From NCBI GenBank assembly GCA_009908415.1, contig JAAAPH010000338.1, forward strand, positions 1 through 37,647: 37,647 nucleotides of DNA, given 5' to 3'. The DNA is from Bacteroidota bacterium. GTDB taxonomy: Bacteria; Bacteroidota; Rhodothermia; Rhodothermales; Salinibacteraceae. Positions 1-9,031 of this stretch are shown here, in pieces. Both the position numbers and the translations under genes were made by a program. The notes under the pieces were generated by a model. That model worked only from the letters and a program-made list of their open reading frames with translations. It ran no database searches and had not been told where the DNA came from. How positions within the stretch are numbered: position 1 is the stretch's first letter; each line of letters opens with the position of its first letter.

Positions 1-2
1 CC

Positions 3-791
3 TCGCTTCACTACCAGGACACCGGTCCTCTGGCCCTCGGGCTGCATCGGAGCGATTGGGACGAGCAAGCCGCGTTCATCGGCATTGAGGGCGGGACCGC
101 TGGGGGTGCCCACGCGCACATGGACGCTGGCGCGTTCGTGATGGAGGCGGACGGCGTGCGGTGGGGCCTGGACCTGAAGCGCCCGGATTACCATCCCCTG
201 GAGGAAGCCGGCATCGCCCTGTGGAACTTCGAGCAGGATAGCGAACGCTGGTCGATCTATCGGCTGAACAACTTCAGTCACAACACGCTGGTGGTCAACG
301 GCGAACGGCAGCGGGTCGACGGCTTTGCCGACGTGGTGAAACACGAAGGCGAGGGCGCGACGCCGCACACGATTTTGGATCTGAGCGCGGTGTACGCGGG
401 CCAGCTGGCTGCGGCGCAGCGGGGCATCGCGCTGGTCGACGGGCAGGCGGTGCGGGTGCAGGACGAGATCGCCGCGCCCGCGGATGCGCCTGCCGCGGTG
501 CGCTGGGCCATGATGACGCGTGCCGACGTGCAGATCACGGGCGACCGCACGGCGACGCTCGCGCAGGACGGGCAGACGCTGTCGTTCCGCATCTTGGAGC
601 CCGCGGATGCTCGCGTGGAAACCTACGCGACGGAGCCCCCGGCGGCGTATGAACCCTCCAACGAAGGGGCACGCCTGGTCGGCTTCACGACGAACCTGGA
701 CGCTGGGGCCGAGGCGCGGCTGGTGGTCGCACTGCTCCCCGGTGACTACGACGGCCCCCTATTCCCTACTGACGCGCTCGCCGACTGGTAG
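3..791 (+). CDS. Heparinase II/III-like polysaccharide lyase, C-terminal part (5' end outside window)
   Basis: The frame is open from the window start. The translation ...GIEGGTAGGAHAHMDAGAFVMEADGVRWGLDLKRPDY... matches the heparinase II/III family pattern (GG..H.HxDxGxF...G..W..D). The ORF track's Met at 120 is internal. Confidence 0.85.
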   Translation, partial: SLHYQDTGPLALGLHRSDWDEQAAFIGIEGGTAGGAHAHMDAGAFVMEADGVRWGLDLKRPDYHPLEEAGIALWNFEQDSERWSIYRLNNFSHNTLVVNGERQRVDGFADVVKHEGEGATPHTILDLSAVYAGQLAAAQRGIALVDGQAVRVQDEIAAPADAPAAVRWAMMTRADVQITGDRTATLAQDGQTLSFRILEPADARVETYATEPPAAYEPSNEGARLVGFTTNLDAGAEARLVVALLPGDYDGPLFPTDALADW

Positions 792-825
792 GTTTTCCGC
801 AAGCCACCTGACTGAATCTCCGTTT

Positions 826-2517
826 ATGAAGGCTCCAATGGGCATCGCTTGGTCTCGACCCGTGCGCCGCGCGCTCGCTATGGTGATGTTACTGCTCGCC
901 GGGGGCGCGAACAGCGTGTTCGGGCAGGACAGGCCGTACGCGCCCGTCCCGCACCGAACCCTCGACGATCCGTTCCAGCAGGCCGCCTGGCGTGGCGCGC
1001 AGGCTCATCAGGCCCTGAAGCAGTCCCATCGGTTCGTCGAGGGGTGGCTTGCGTATGCGGACGAGGAGACCGGCCTGATTCCCCGCAACGTGGAGGAAAG
1101 CAGCCACTACTGGAATGGAAAAGATGCGGCCGCCGACAACTGGCCATTCATGGTCCTCACCACGGCGCTGACCGACCGGTCGCTCTACGACGGACGCATG
1201 CACGAGATGCTACAGACCGAAACGCGGCTCACGAGTCGCCGGGGGGCGCTGGTCGACCCGTACTCGTTTCGAAAGAACGACTTTCTGTACGAAGAGCCGG
1301 ACCGGGACCGGATGATCTTCGAGAGCGCCGAATACGTCAAGGACGGATTGATGCCCATCACGGAGTGGCTTGGGGCGACGCCCTTCTTGGACCGCATGAT
1401 CGACATCGTCGATGCCATTCTCGAGCACGGCACCCACGAAACCGCATTCGGCCGGCTCCCCGCGGACGACGTGGAAGTCAACGGGGAGATGATGCAAGTG
1501 ATGAGTCGCCTGCGCTTCATGACCGGCGAGGAGCGGTATCTGGACCGGGCGCTCCAGATTGCCGACTACTACCTGCTCGGCGATCATCACCCGACGCGCG
1601 ATCTCGATACGCTGCGCCTGCGCGATCACGGCAGCGAACTCATTTCCGGTCTGACCGAAGTGTACGCGGCCGCGCATTTTGCTCGTCGGGCGGAGCAGGT
1701 GGAGGCGTACCGCGCGCCGCTGCACGCCATGCTCGACCGCATCCTCGACGTAGGGGTGAACGCGCACGGCATGATGTACGACGAGATCAATCCCCGAACC
1801 GGTGCGGTTCATTCCGAGCACCTCGCGGACACGTGGGGCTACAACTACAACAGCTACTATACCGTTTATCTGCTCGATGGCGTCGAGCGCTACCGGCAGG
1901 CTGTACGTACGGCCCTGGCATCGCTCAACGAACACTATCGTGCGCACAATTGGGAGCGCGGCAGCGCCGATGGGATCGCGGACGCCGTGGAAAGCGCACT
2001 CAACCTGCACGCCCGCGAGGGCGATGTGACTGGCGTGGCGGCCTGGATGGACGCCAACATGCAGCGACTGCTGGCCAAGCAGCAACCCAGCGGACTCGTG
2101 GAGGGCTGGCATGGCGACGGAAACGTTGCACGCACGGCCATCATGTGGGCGCTTTGGAAACAGCAGGGTGTGACGCTTCGCCCTTGGCGCGAGGACGTGA
2201 CGCTCGGGGCCGTGCGCCGCGGCGATACGCTGTTCGTCCATGTGACGGCCGACGCGGATTGGTCGGGGTTGATCCGGTTCGACCCGCCGCGGCACGAGAC
2301 GGTGATGAACCTGCCGATGGACTACCCGCGCATCAATCAGTTTCCCGCGTGGTTCCCCGTCGCGCCGAAGGCCGCGTATCGCGTGGCGCCGGCTGGCAAG
2401 GGCGATGAGAGGGGCACGCACCCAGGAACCGCGCTGATTGAAGGGCTCGCGATGGACGTGGCGGCTGGAGAGGAAAAGCGGCTCGTCGTACACCCCGTTG
2501 CCGACCGGGACCGCTGA
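826..2517 (+). CDS. Secreted protein with (alpha/alpha)-toroid / six-hairpin glycosidase-like character, specificity unknown
   Basis: In-frame ATG at 826 gives a signal peptide (MKAPMGIAWSRPVRRALAMVMLLLAGGANSVFGQ), so the ORF-track start at 520 is too early. Helical-repeat sequence with W/Y/H-rich motifs (HYWNGKDAAADNWPF, HLADTWGYNYNSYY). Lies directly after the heparinase-like gene. Confidence 0.7.
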   Translation: MKAPMGIAWSRPVRRALAMVMLLLAGGANSVFGQDRPYAPVPHRTLDDPFQQAAWRGAQAHQALKQSHRFVEGWLAYADEETGLIPRNVEESSHYWNGKDAAADNWPFMVLTTALTDRSLYDGRMHEMLQTETRLTSRRGALVDPYSFRKNDFLYEEPDRDRMIFESAEYVKDGLMPITEWLGATPFLDRMIDIVDAILEHGTHETAFGRLPADDVEVNGEMMQVMSRLRFMTGEERYLDRALQIADYYLLGDHHPTRDLDTLRLRDHGSELISGLTEVYAAAHFARRAEQVEAYRAPLHAMLDRILDVGVNAHGMMYDEINPRTGAVHSEHLADTWGYNYNSYYTVYLLDGVERYRQAVRTALASLNEHYRAHNWERGSADGIADAVESALNLHAREGDVTGVAAWMDANMQRLLAKQQPSGLVEGWHGDGNVARTAIMWALWKQQGVTLRPWREDVTLGAVRRGDTLFVHVTADADWSGLIRFDPPRHETVMNLPMDYPRINQFPAWFPVAPKAAYRVAPAGKGDERGTHPGTALIEGLAMDVAAGEEKRLVVHPVADRDR

Positions 2518-2754
2518 GCACGCCCACCGCCGTTGCCGTTCTGAACCAACACCCTGGCTCCATCGGCTGCGCACAGCGTGCACCTCGCCGATCGTAGGAT
2601 CTCGCCGGGCGACCGGCAACCGGCTGCTCCGGTCCCGGGTCGTTGTCGCCGTCGCGGCAGGGATTCTCCCCGGTCGATGGAATCCGATCGCCTTCGATAG
2701 AGGAAATCGATTCACCGCTTCTTAACAATTGGAATTTGAAAGTATCGTTACGCC

Positions 2755-2801
2755 CGTGTTGGTTACAGTGGCTTAACCGGTGACTTCACACCGAATACAC
2801 G
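2755..2801 (+). promoter_or_regulatory. Putative three-way-junction RNA element in susC 5' leader
   Basis: CGTGT(2755-2759)/ACACG(2797-2801) encloses GGTTAcAG-tgg-CTTAACC (2761-2778) and GGTG-acttca-CACC (2779-2792), read by eye. Confidence 0.35.
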
Positions 2802-2935
2802 CAGGAGTTGATGCGCGGTCGCGTGAAGGCTCACCGCCTTGTCGATTGGGACGGGTTACACGAGGGAATACGGTGCATCAGCCTCACGCGTGGCCCCGTC
2901 GTGCGAATCAGAGCGAGCCTGTAGAGGGCTTTTAA

Positions 2936-2962
2936 CGCTTCGGGACACGGAAGCGCTTTTTT
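2936..2962 (+). terminator. Terminator-like hairpin with T-tract in susC leader (possible attenuator)
   Basis: CGCTTC-gggacacg-GAAGCG-c-TTTTTT, ending 42 nt before the susC ATG. Confidence 0.45.
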
Positions 2963-3004
2963 AAGGTTGAAACACTCCGTTTAATCGCGAAGAGGTATTC
3001 CGCT

Positions 3005-6000
3005 ATGAATCAATTGCAACGAATTGCGTGGTGCGCGATCGCCGCGTTCCTTTTTATCTTCGCCTTTTCGTCGCTGCCGGCTTGGGCGCAGTCCGGCAGC
3101 ATCACCGGCGTTGTGACCGATGCTGAGTCGCAGACGACCCTTCCCGGCGCCAGTGTGGTGATCGAAGGGACCAACCAGGGGGCGTCGACCAACAGCCGGG
3201 GCGAATACGAAATCCCGGATGTCGATCCTGGGTCCTACACGGTGGTTGTGAGCTTCGTGGGATACAGCACGCAGGCTCAAGAGGTGACCGTGGAGGCCGG
3301 AGAGGCGGCGACGCTCGACTTCGTGCTCCGCCCCTCGGCCATGCAGATGGACGAGATCGTAGCCATTGGGTACGGCCAGCAGGAGCGCCGCGACGTAACG
3401 GGGTCGGTCTCTTCGGTTAGCGGGGAAGATCTGCAGCAAGTTTCGAACACCTCGATCGATCTCGGGCTGCAGGGCCTCTCACCCGGGGTCTACGTTCAGC
3501 GCGGCCGCACCCGACCGGGCGACCAGGCAGCCCAGGTGCGCATCCGGGGGAACCGGTCGATCTCGGCCGGCAACGAGCCGCTGTACGTGGTGGACGGCGT
3601 ACCCATTACGGGGGGCCTGCAGGACATCAATCCGCAGAACGTCGAGTCGATTGAGGTGCTCAAAGACGCTTCGGCCACGGCCATCTACGGCGCACGCGGC
3701 GCGAACGGCGTGGTCCTGATCACGACGCAGCGCGGGTACGAAGGTCGCATGACCGTCAGTTACAACGGCTACGCCGGCGTCTCGTCAAAGTACCGAGAGG
3801 TGCCGGTCTTCAGTGGCACCGAGTTCGCCGAGTACAAGCGGGAGTCGCGCCGGACGACGGGCGACTACCCGGATGGCGTCAGCGCGGAGGCTGATGAGCA
3901 GCTCTTCGAACCGGTGGAGTTGGAGTCCCTCGGGCAGGGGCGGTCCACGGACTGGCAGGACCTGATGACCGAGCGCGGCACGGAGCAGAACCACCAGATC
4001 AGCGTGGCCGGCGGCACACAGGACGTGCAGTTTAACGTCTCGTTCGGGGCCTTGCTCGACGACGGCATCATTCCGCAGCAGAACTTCCAGCGGTACACCT
4101 CGCGGGTAAACCTGGACGTGACCGTAAACGACTGGCTCCAGGTCGGGACCTCGACGCTGGGGAGCTACAGCATCCAGAATCACGGCGACGAGAATCCGTA
4201 CTTCGAGGCCGTGCAGAACAATCCACTCGGTCCCGCCTTCTGCGATGAGACAGAGCTGCGCGCGTGCCAGGACGGTAACCTGATCTTCTTGCCGACCTCG
4301 GACGGGCTGCAGTACAACCCGCTCTACGACGTGCAGGACGACGCCATCATCGACGAGGAAAAGCGCTACCGCTTGCTGAGTAGCCTCTTCGCCGACGTGA
4401 GCGTGTTGGAGGGGCTGAACTATCGATTCAGCTTCAGCCCCGACCTGATCCAGCGCCGGGAAGGCAACTTCGCCGTGAGCCTCACGGGCCAGCAGCGTTT
4501 TGCCCCCCCCGACGGGTCGAAGCAGGAAGACTTCGTGCTGAATTACACGGTGGACAACCAGGTCAACTACAGCAATACCTTCTCCGACGTGCACGAGCTG
4601 AACGTGACGGGGCTGTTTAGCTACCAGCAGCGCGAAGAGGAGGCTTCCAGCCTTTCGGTGCGCGGCATCCCGGTGGAAGACATGCAGGACGACAACTTCG
4701 GCGCCGCTGAAGTCATCGAAGGCGTCGATAGCAATTTCGAACAATGGTCGCTCGTCTCCTACATGGGGCGCGTCAACTACGTCTACGACGACCGCTACCT
4801 GGCCACTTTCACGGGGCGGCTGGACGGCTCCTCGCGGTTCGGCGAGAACAACCGGTTCGGGGTCTTCCCCTCCTTTGCGCTCGCCTGGAATATCGACAAC
4901 GAAGCGTTCATGGCCGACAACGAGTTCTTCGACGCGTTGCGCGTGCGGTTCAGCTGGGGCCAAAGTGGAAACACGGCTATCGATCCGTACCAGACGCTCG
5001 GGCTGCTGGGCCGGACCACGTACGCGTTCGGCGGCAACGCTGGATTCGGGTATCGACCGGCGCAGCTCAGCAATCCGGACCTGAAGTGGGAGACCACGTC
5101 GACGTACAACCTGGGCGTCGAGTTTGAAGTGTTCAACGCGCGGCTCTCGGGCGCCGTCGATGCGTATCTGGCGAACACGACCGACCTGCTGCTGCAACGG
5201 CAGATTCCGTTCACGAGCGGGTTCGGGAGCGTGCTAGAAAACATTGGCGCCACGCGCAACAAAGGCATTGAGCTCTCGCTCACGTCGGTGAACATCGACA
5301 GCGAGGATCCCAATGGATTCCGCTGGACGACGAACTTCAATATGGCCTATAACGACGAGGAGATCGTCGAACTCTTTGGGGGTAAAGAGGACGACATCGG
5401 GAACGAGTGGTTCATCGGCGAAGCCATCGAGGTGTTCTACGATTACGAGCGCCTCGGCATCTGGCAGCAGGATGAGGCCTCGGAGGCCGCCGGGTACGAT
5501 CAGAACCCGGGCGAAATCAAAGTCCGTGATCAGGATGGAGACGGTGACATTGGCGGCTCAGACCGCGTCATTCTCGGGCAGGAACAGCCCAAGGTGACCG
5601 CCGGCCTCAACACGCAGTTCAGCTACCGCGGATGGGACCTGTCCGTCTACCTCGTCGGACGCTTCGGCAGCATGATCGACAGTGCGCCGCACACCAGTGG
5701 CGGCATCAACGGGCTGTTTGGGCGCTACAACAACCTGGCCGTGAACTACTGGACGCCGGACAATCCCACTAATCGGTACCCGCGTCCGAATCAGAACCAG
5801 GAGTTCCCGATCTACGGGTCGACGCTGGGCTACTTCAGCGGCAACTTCGTGAAGATCCGGAGCGCCACGCTGTCCTACAGCCTGCCGAGCTCCATCCTGG
5901 AGCAGGTGAACGCGCAAGCGCTGCGCTTCTACGTGACGGCCGAGCAGCCGTTCATCTTCGCTCCGTACGTGCAGAACCACCTGGGCATCGATCCTGAGTA

Positions 6001-6061
6001 TCCTGAAGTCAATACGCCGTCGACGCGGTCGTTCCGGCTGGGGGTGAACCTGACCCTATGA
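3005..6061 (+). CDS. SusC/RagA family TonB-linked outer membrane protein
   Basis: Signal peptide, carboxypeptidase-regulatory-like domain (GSITGVVTDAESQTTLPGASVVIEGTNQGASTNSRGEYEI), TonB plug (VAIGYGQQERRDVTGSVSSV; NVESIEVLKDASATAIYGARGANGVVLITTQRG); 1018 aa. Confidence 0.97.
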   Translation: MNQLQRIAWCAIAAFLFIFAFSSLPAWAQSGSITGVVTDAESQTTLPGASVVIEGTNQGASTNSRGEYEIPDVDPGSYTVVVSFVGYSTQAQEVTVEAGEAATLDFVLRPSAMQMDEIVAIGYGQQERRDVTGSVSSVSGEDLQQVSNTSIDLGLQGLSPGVYVQRGRTRPGDQAAQVRIRGNRSISAGNEPLYVVDGVPITGGLQDINPQNVESIEVLKDASATAIYGARGANGVVLITTQRGYEGRMTVSYNGYAGVSSKYREVPVFSGTEFAEYKRESRRTTGDYPDGVSAEADEQLFEPVELESLGQGRSTDWQDLMTERGTEQNHQISVAGGTQDVQFNVSFGALLDDGIIPQQNFQRYTSRVNLDVTVNDWLQVGTSTLGSYSIQNHGDENPYFEAVQNNPLGPAFCDETELRACQDGNLIFLPTSDGLQYNPLYDVQDDAIIDEEKRYRLLSSLFADVSVLEGLNYRFSFSPDLIQRREGNFAVSLTGQQRFAPPDGSKQEDFVLNYTVDNQVNYSNTFSDVHELNVTGLFSYQQREEEASSLSVRGIPVEDMQDDNFGAAEVIEGVDSNFEQWSLVSYMGRVNYVYDDRYLATFTGRLDGSSRFGENNRFGVFPSFALAWNIDNEAFMADNEFFDALRVRFSWGQSGNTAIDPYQTLGLLGRTTYAFGGNAGFGYRPAQLSNPDLKWETTSTYNLGVEFEVFNARLSGAVDAYLANTTDLLLQRQIPFTSGFGSVLENIGATRNKGIELSLTSVNIDSEDPNGFRWTTNFNMAYNDEEIVELFGGKEDDIGNEWFIGEAIEVFYDYERLGIWQQDEASEAAGYDQNPGEIKVRDQDGDGDIGGSDRVILGQEQPKVTAGLNTQFSYRGWDLSVYLVGRFGSMIDSAPHTSGGINGLFGRYNNLAVNYWTPDNPTNRYPRPNQNQEFPIYGSTLGYFSGNFVKIRSATLSYSLPSSILEQVNAQALRFYVTAEQPFIFAPYVQNHLGIDPEYPEVNTPSTRSFRLGVNLTL

Positions 6062-7785
6062 GTTATCCACCAATGCACCAACGTTCGACCCCCATGCAAT
6101 CAACGATACTCAGCCTGATGAAGCACTGGACTCGCTTTACCCTATTCGCTGTTCTTCTCGGACTGACGGTGGGCCTGACCGCCTGTGACTCGCTCGTCGA
6201 GCAGGAGGTGAAGTCGCAGGTGCCCTCCGGTTACTACGAAACCACGGCCGGCTTTGAGGCGGCAGTAAACGCCTCCTACGAGACGCTCCGCTCGTTCTAC
6301 GCGAAGGAGATCGGCGGGACGATGACTGTCTTCGGCACCGACACCTACCAACAGGGCTCGGATGGGTCGTGGAAGTTCTTCGACTCGTACGGGGGCCAGC
6401 TCGACCCCTCGGCGGGGTACATCAGCGGCCTCTGGAATAGCATGTACGAGGGCATCAATACGACCAACGCCGTCGTGGGGCGTGCCGGAAACGTGGAGGG
6501 CCTCTCGCAAGACGAGGTCACCGTGCGCGTCGCTGAAGCGCGGTTCCTGCGCGCACACTTCTACTTCATCCTCGTGCAGCAGTATGGTCCGGTCCACATC
6601 ACGCTCGAAGAAACCGAAGGTGTGGAAATCGAAGCCACGCGCTCGCCCATCGCGGATGTCTACAACGTGATCGTTGAAGACCTGGAGTTTGCAATCAGCA
6701 ACCTGCCGGTGGAGCCGCGCGAGTACGGGCGGGCCACGAAGCCGGCCGCCGAGCACATGCTGGCAAAAGTGCTGCTCACGCGGGGCTGGTCCGATGCCGC
6801 GCAGAGCAACGACTTCAGCCGGGCCGCTACGCTCGCGGAAGGCGTGATCAATAATTACAACTTCGAACTGCTGGATGACTTCGGCGATGTGTTTGCCTTC
6901 GGCAATGATCGGAATGCCGAGGTCGTGTGGTCGGTGCAGTACGATGCGAACCAGCTCATCAACGGCGGCGGGAATAACTTCCACCTGTACTTCCTGATGG
7001 AGTACGACGTGCTTCCGGGGATGAACCGGAACGTCCGCGACGGCCGGCCCTGGAAACGATTCCGGCCCACGGAGTTCACGCTGGAGACGCTCTTCGACCG
7101 CGACTTGCGGGATGAGGACGTCCGGTACGAGCGGAGCTTCAAAGACGCCTTCCTCACGTCGAACCCCGGCACGTACACCTGCAACGGCGTCGACTGCACC
7201 CTGGCCGAGGGCGACACGGCCCTCTACCTCCCGGGTGTCGACATGACCGAGCAGGAGAAGCAGGAGCGTCCCTTCCAGGTGTATACGCCGGACATGTACA
7301 CGGACAAGATCTACCCGACGCTCACGAAGCACCTGGACCCGGACCGGCCCAGCATTAACGACACGCGCGGCTCGCGCGACTTCTTGCTGATGCGCCTGGC
7401 CGAGACGTACCTCATCGCGGCCGAGGCCCGGCTGAGGAACGGTGAGCCCGGTATCGCCCGGCAGCACGTGAACACCGTGCGGGACCGGGCTGCACGTCCG
7501 GATGAGAACGGCGATAAGAGCGCGAATCAGGCGGCCTTGCGCGCCCTCGTTCCGGACCCGATCACCATCGACTTCATCCTCGACGAGCGCGGTCGCGAAC
7601 TGCTCGGCGAGATGCACCGGTGGTTCGACCTGGTGCGCACCGGTACGCTCGTGGAGCGAGTGCAGGCGCACAATCCGTTCGGCGGTCCGAACATCCAGGA
7701 GCATCATGCGCTGCGGCCGATTCCGCAGGACCAGATTGACCGGACCAGCACGGAGTTCCCGCAGAATCCGGACTATGGCACCTAA
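6058..7785 (+). CDS. RagB/SusD family nutrient-uptake lipoprotein
   Basis: Directly follows SusC. Lipobox LTVGLTAC|DS; RagB/SusD C-terminal pattern (DFLLMRLAETYLIAAEARLRNG; FILDERGRELLGEMHRWFDLVRTGTL). ORF start overlaps the SusC stop by 4 nt; alternative starts at 6094 and 6118. Confidence 0.96.
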   Translation: MSYPPMHQRSTPMQSTILSLMKHWTRFTLFAVLLGLTVGLTACDSLVEQEVKSQVPSGYYETTAGFEAAVNASYETLRSFYAKEIGGTMTVFGTDTYQQGSDGSWKFFDSYGGQLDPSAGYISGLWNSMYEGINTTNAVVGRAGNVEGLSQDEVTVRVAEARFLRAHFYFILVQQYGPVHITLEETEGVEIEATRSPIADVYNVIVEDLEFAISNLPVEPREYGRATKPAAEHMLAKVLLTRGWSDAAQSNDFSRAATLAEGVINNYNFELLDDFGDVFAFGNDRNAEVVWSVQYDANQLINGGGNNFHLYFLMEYDVLPGMNRNVRDGRPWKRFRPTEFTLETLFDRDLRDEDVRYERSFKDAFLTSNPGTYTCNGVDCTLAEGDTALYLPGVDMTEQEKQERPFQVYTPDMYTDKIYPTLTKHLDPDRPSINDTRGSRDFLLMRLAETYLIAAEARLRNGEPGIARQHVNTVRDRAARPDENGDKSANQAALRALVPDPITIDFILDERGRELLGEMHRWFDLVRTGTLVERVQAHNPFGGPNIQEHHALRPIPQDQIDRTSTEFPQNPDYGT

Positions 7786-7836
7786 GGGCACGCGATGCCG
7801 CACGCCTCACCCTGGAGTGGCCGTGTTGGCTCCGTA

Positions 7837-7903
7837 CGATGTGGATGCGCGCCGGCCTGCTGTAGGCGAATCTTGGACCTACGGCAGGCCGGCTTCCACG
7901 TCG
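7837..7903 (+). other. Very strong stem-loop in intergenic region downstream of susD
   Basis: CGATGTGGA(7837-7845)-tgcgc-GCCGGCCTGCTGTAGG(7851-7866)-cgaatcttgga-CCTACGGCAGGCCGGC(7878-7893)-t-TCCACGTCG(7895-7903). Both non-Watson-Crick positions (7840/7900 and 7861/7883) are G-U wobbles on the + strand. Confidence 0.7.
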
Positions 7904-8109
7904 AGACATCCTGGCTGTCTGGCAGCCGGGGCGGGAGCAGAAAGCGAGGATCTGCATTTATTGTGATCCGAACGTTTTGTACACTATAAGCTGATCGACA
8001 GGGAGCTTTGGGCCGTTAGCGTGCGTGCCTCGTAGGGCGGCTCGGTAAGCGCTGGCGCTCCCGATGGGCAATGTCTCCACCCTTTCTCCTCACCTTGAAA
8101 AGCAATACG

Positions 8110-8955
8110 ATGATGAAGGTACTTCTTCAGTATTCTAGCTCTGGCACAACAGCGGGTCGCCTCTTTACGACGCTGGCCGCGGTTTGTACCTTGGCGCTCG
8201 TCGTCGGCACGGTCGGCTGCACGTCCGAGAGCGATGAGGAGTCCGAGCCGACGCCGGCCCTCAACACGCTGACGGACGCGGAGCGCGCCGATGGATGGAC
8301 CCTGCTGTTCGACGGGGAGAGCTTCGACGGCTGGACCGGGCTCGGACGCGATGCCATCCCTCAAGAGCACTGGGTCATCGAGGACGGCACCATCCGGAAA
8401 ATGGAAAGCGATGACGTCCCGACGGCCGAGGACGGGCAACCGCTCGAAGGCGGCGACATCATGACGGAGGCGACCTACCGCGACTTCGAGCTGCAATTCG
8501 AGTGGAAGACCAGTGAGGTAGGCAACAGCGGCATCAAGTACAACGTGTCGGAGTCGCTTTCGACGGCGCATGAGCCGGCCTATGCGGCGCTCGGTTTCGA
8601 GTATCAGTTGCTGGATGACGACCGTCATCCGGACTCCGAGCTACCCAGCCACCGGGCGGCGGCCCTCTACGACCTGCTTCCGGCCAACGACCAGAAAGCA
8701 CTGCGGCCGGTGGGCGAGTGGAACCAGGCGCGCCTCGTGTTCAACGGCAACCGCGGCGAGCACTGGCTCAACGGGGCCAAGGTGGTGGAGTACGACCTGA
8801 GCTCCGCTCGCTTCGACTCGGCATTCGTGGCCAGCAAGTATGCGGACATCGAGGGCTTCCGGACGCGGCGTGCGGGACACATCGTGCTGCAGGATCACAG
8901 CGATGACTTCTGGTTCCGCAATATCAAGATTCGAGAGCTGCCGCCTCCGCAGTAG
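8110..8955 (+). CDS. DUF1080 domain lipoprotein (3-keto-disaccharide hydrolase/lyase-like)
   Basis: Lipobox LVVGTVGC|TS; DUF1080 motifs GWTLLFDGESFDGWTGLG, GGDIMTEATYRDFELQFEWKTSEVGNSGIKY, WNQARLVFNGNRGEHWLNGAKVVEYD, GHIVLQDHSDDFWFRNIKIREL. ORF opens at 8071; ATG at 8110 or 8113 preferred. Confidence 0.9.
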   Translation: MMKVLLQYSSSGTTAGRLFTTLAAVCTLALVVGTVGCTSESDEESEPTPALNTLTDAERADGWTLLFDGESFDGWTGLGRDAIPQEHWVIEDGTIRKMESDDVPTAEDGQPLEGGDIMTEATYRDFELQFEWKTSEVGNSGIKYNVSESLSTAHEPAYAALGFEYQLLDDDRHPDSELPSHRAAALYDLLPANDQKALRPVGEWNQARLVFNGNRGEHWLNGAKVVEYDLSSARFDSAFVASKYADIEGFRTRRAGHIVLQDHSDDFWFRNIKIRELPPPQ

Positions 8956-9031
8956 GTCCGTTTGTCCCCCGGCTCGCTGCCGACCGATCATCCACTGACT
9001 GACGACTTTCACCATCAAGCCTCTTGATCCC

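Noticed and set aside
1210-2715. Long minus-strand ORF (501 aa) and + strand alternative frame 849..2408
   Set aside because: They overlap the signal-peptide-bearing CDS 826..2517; compositions are R/H-rich and uninformative.
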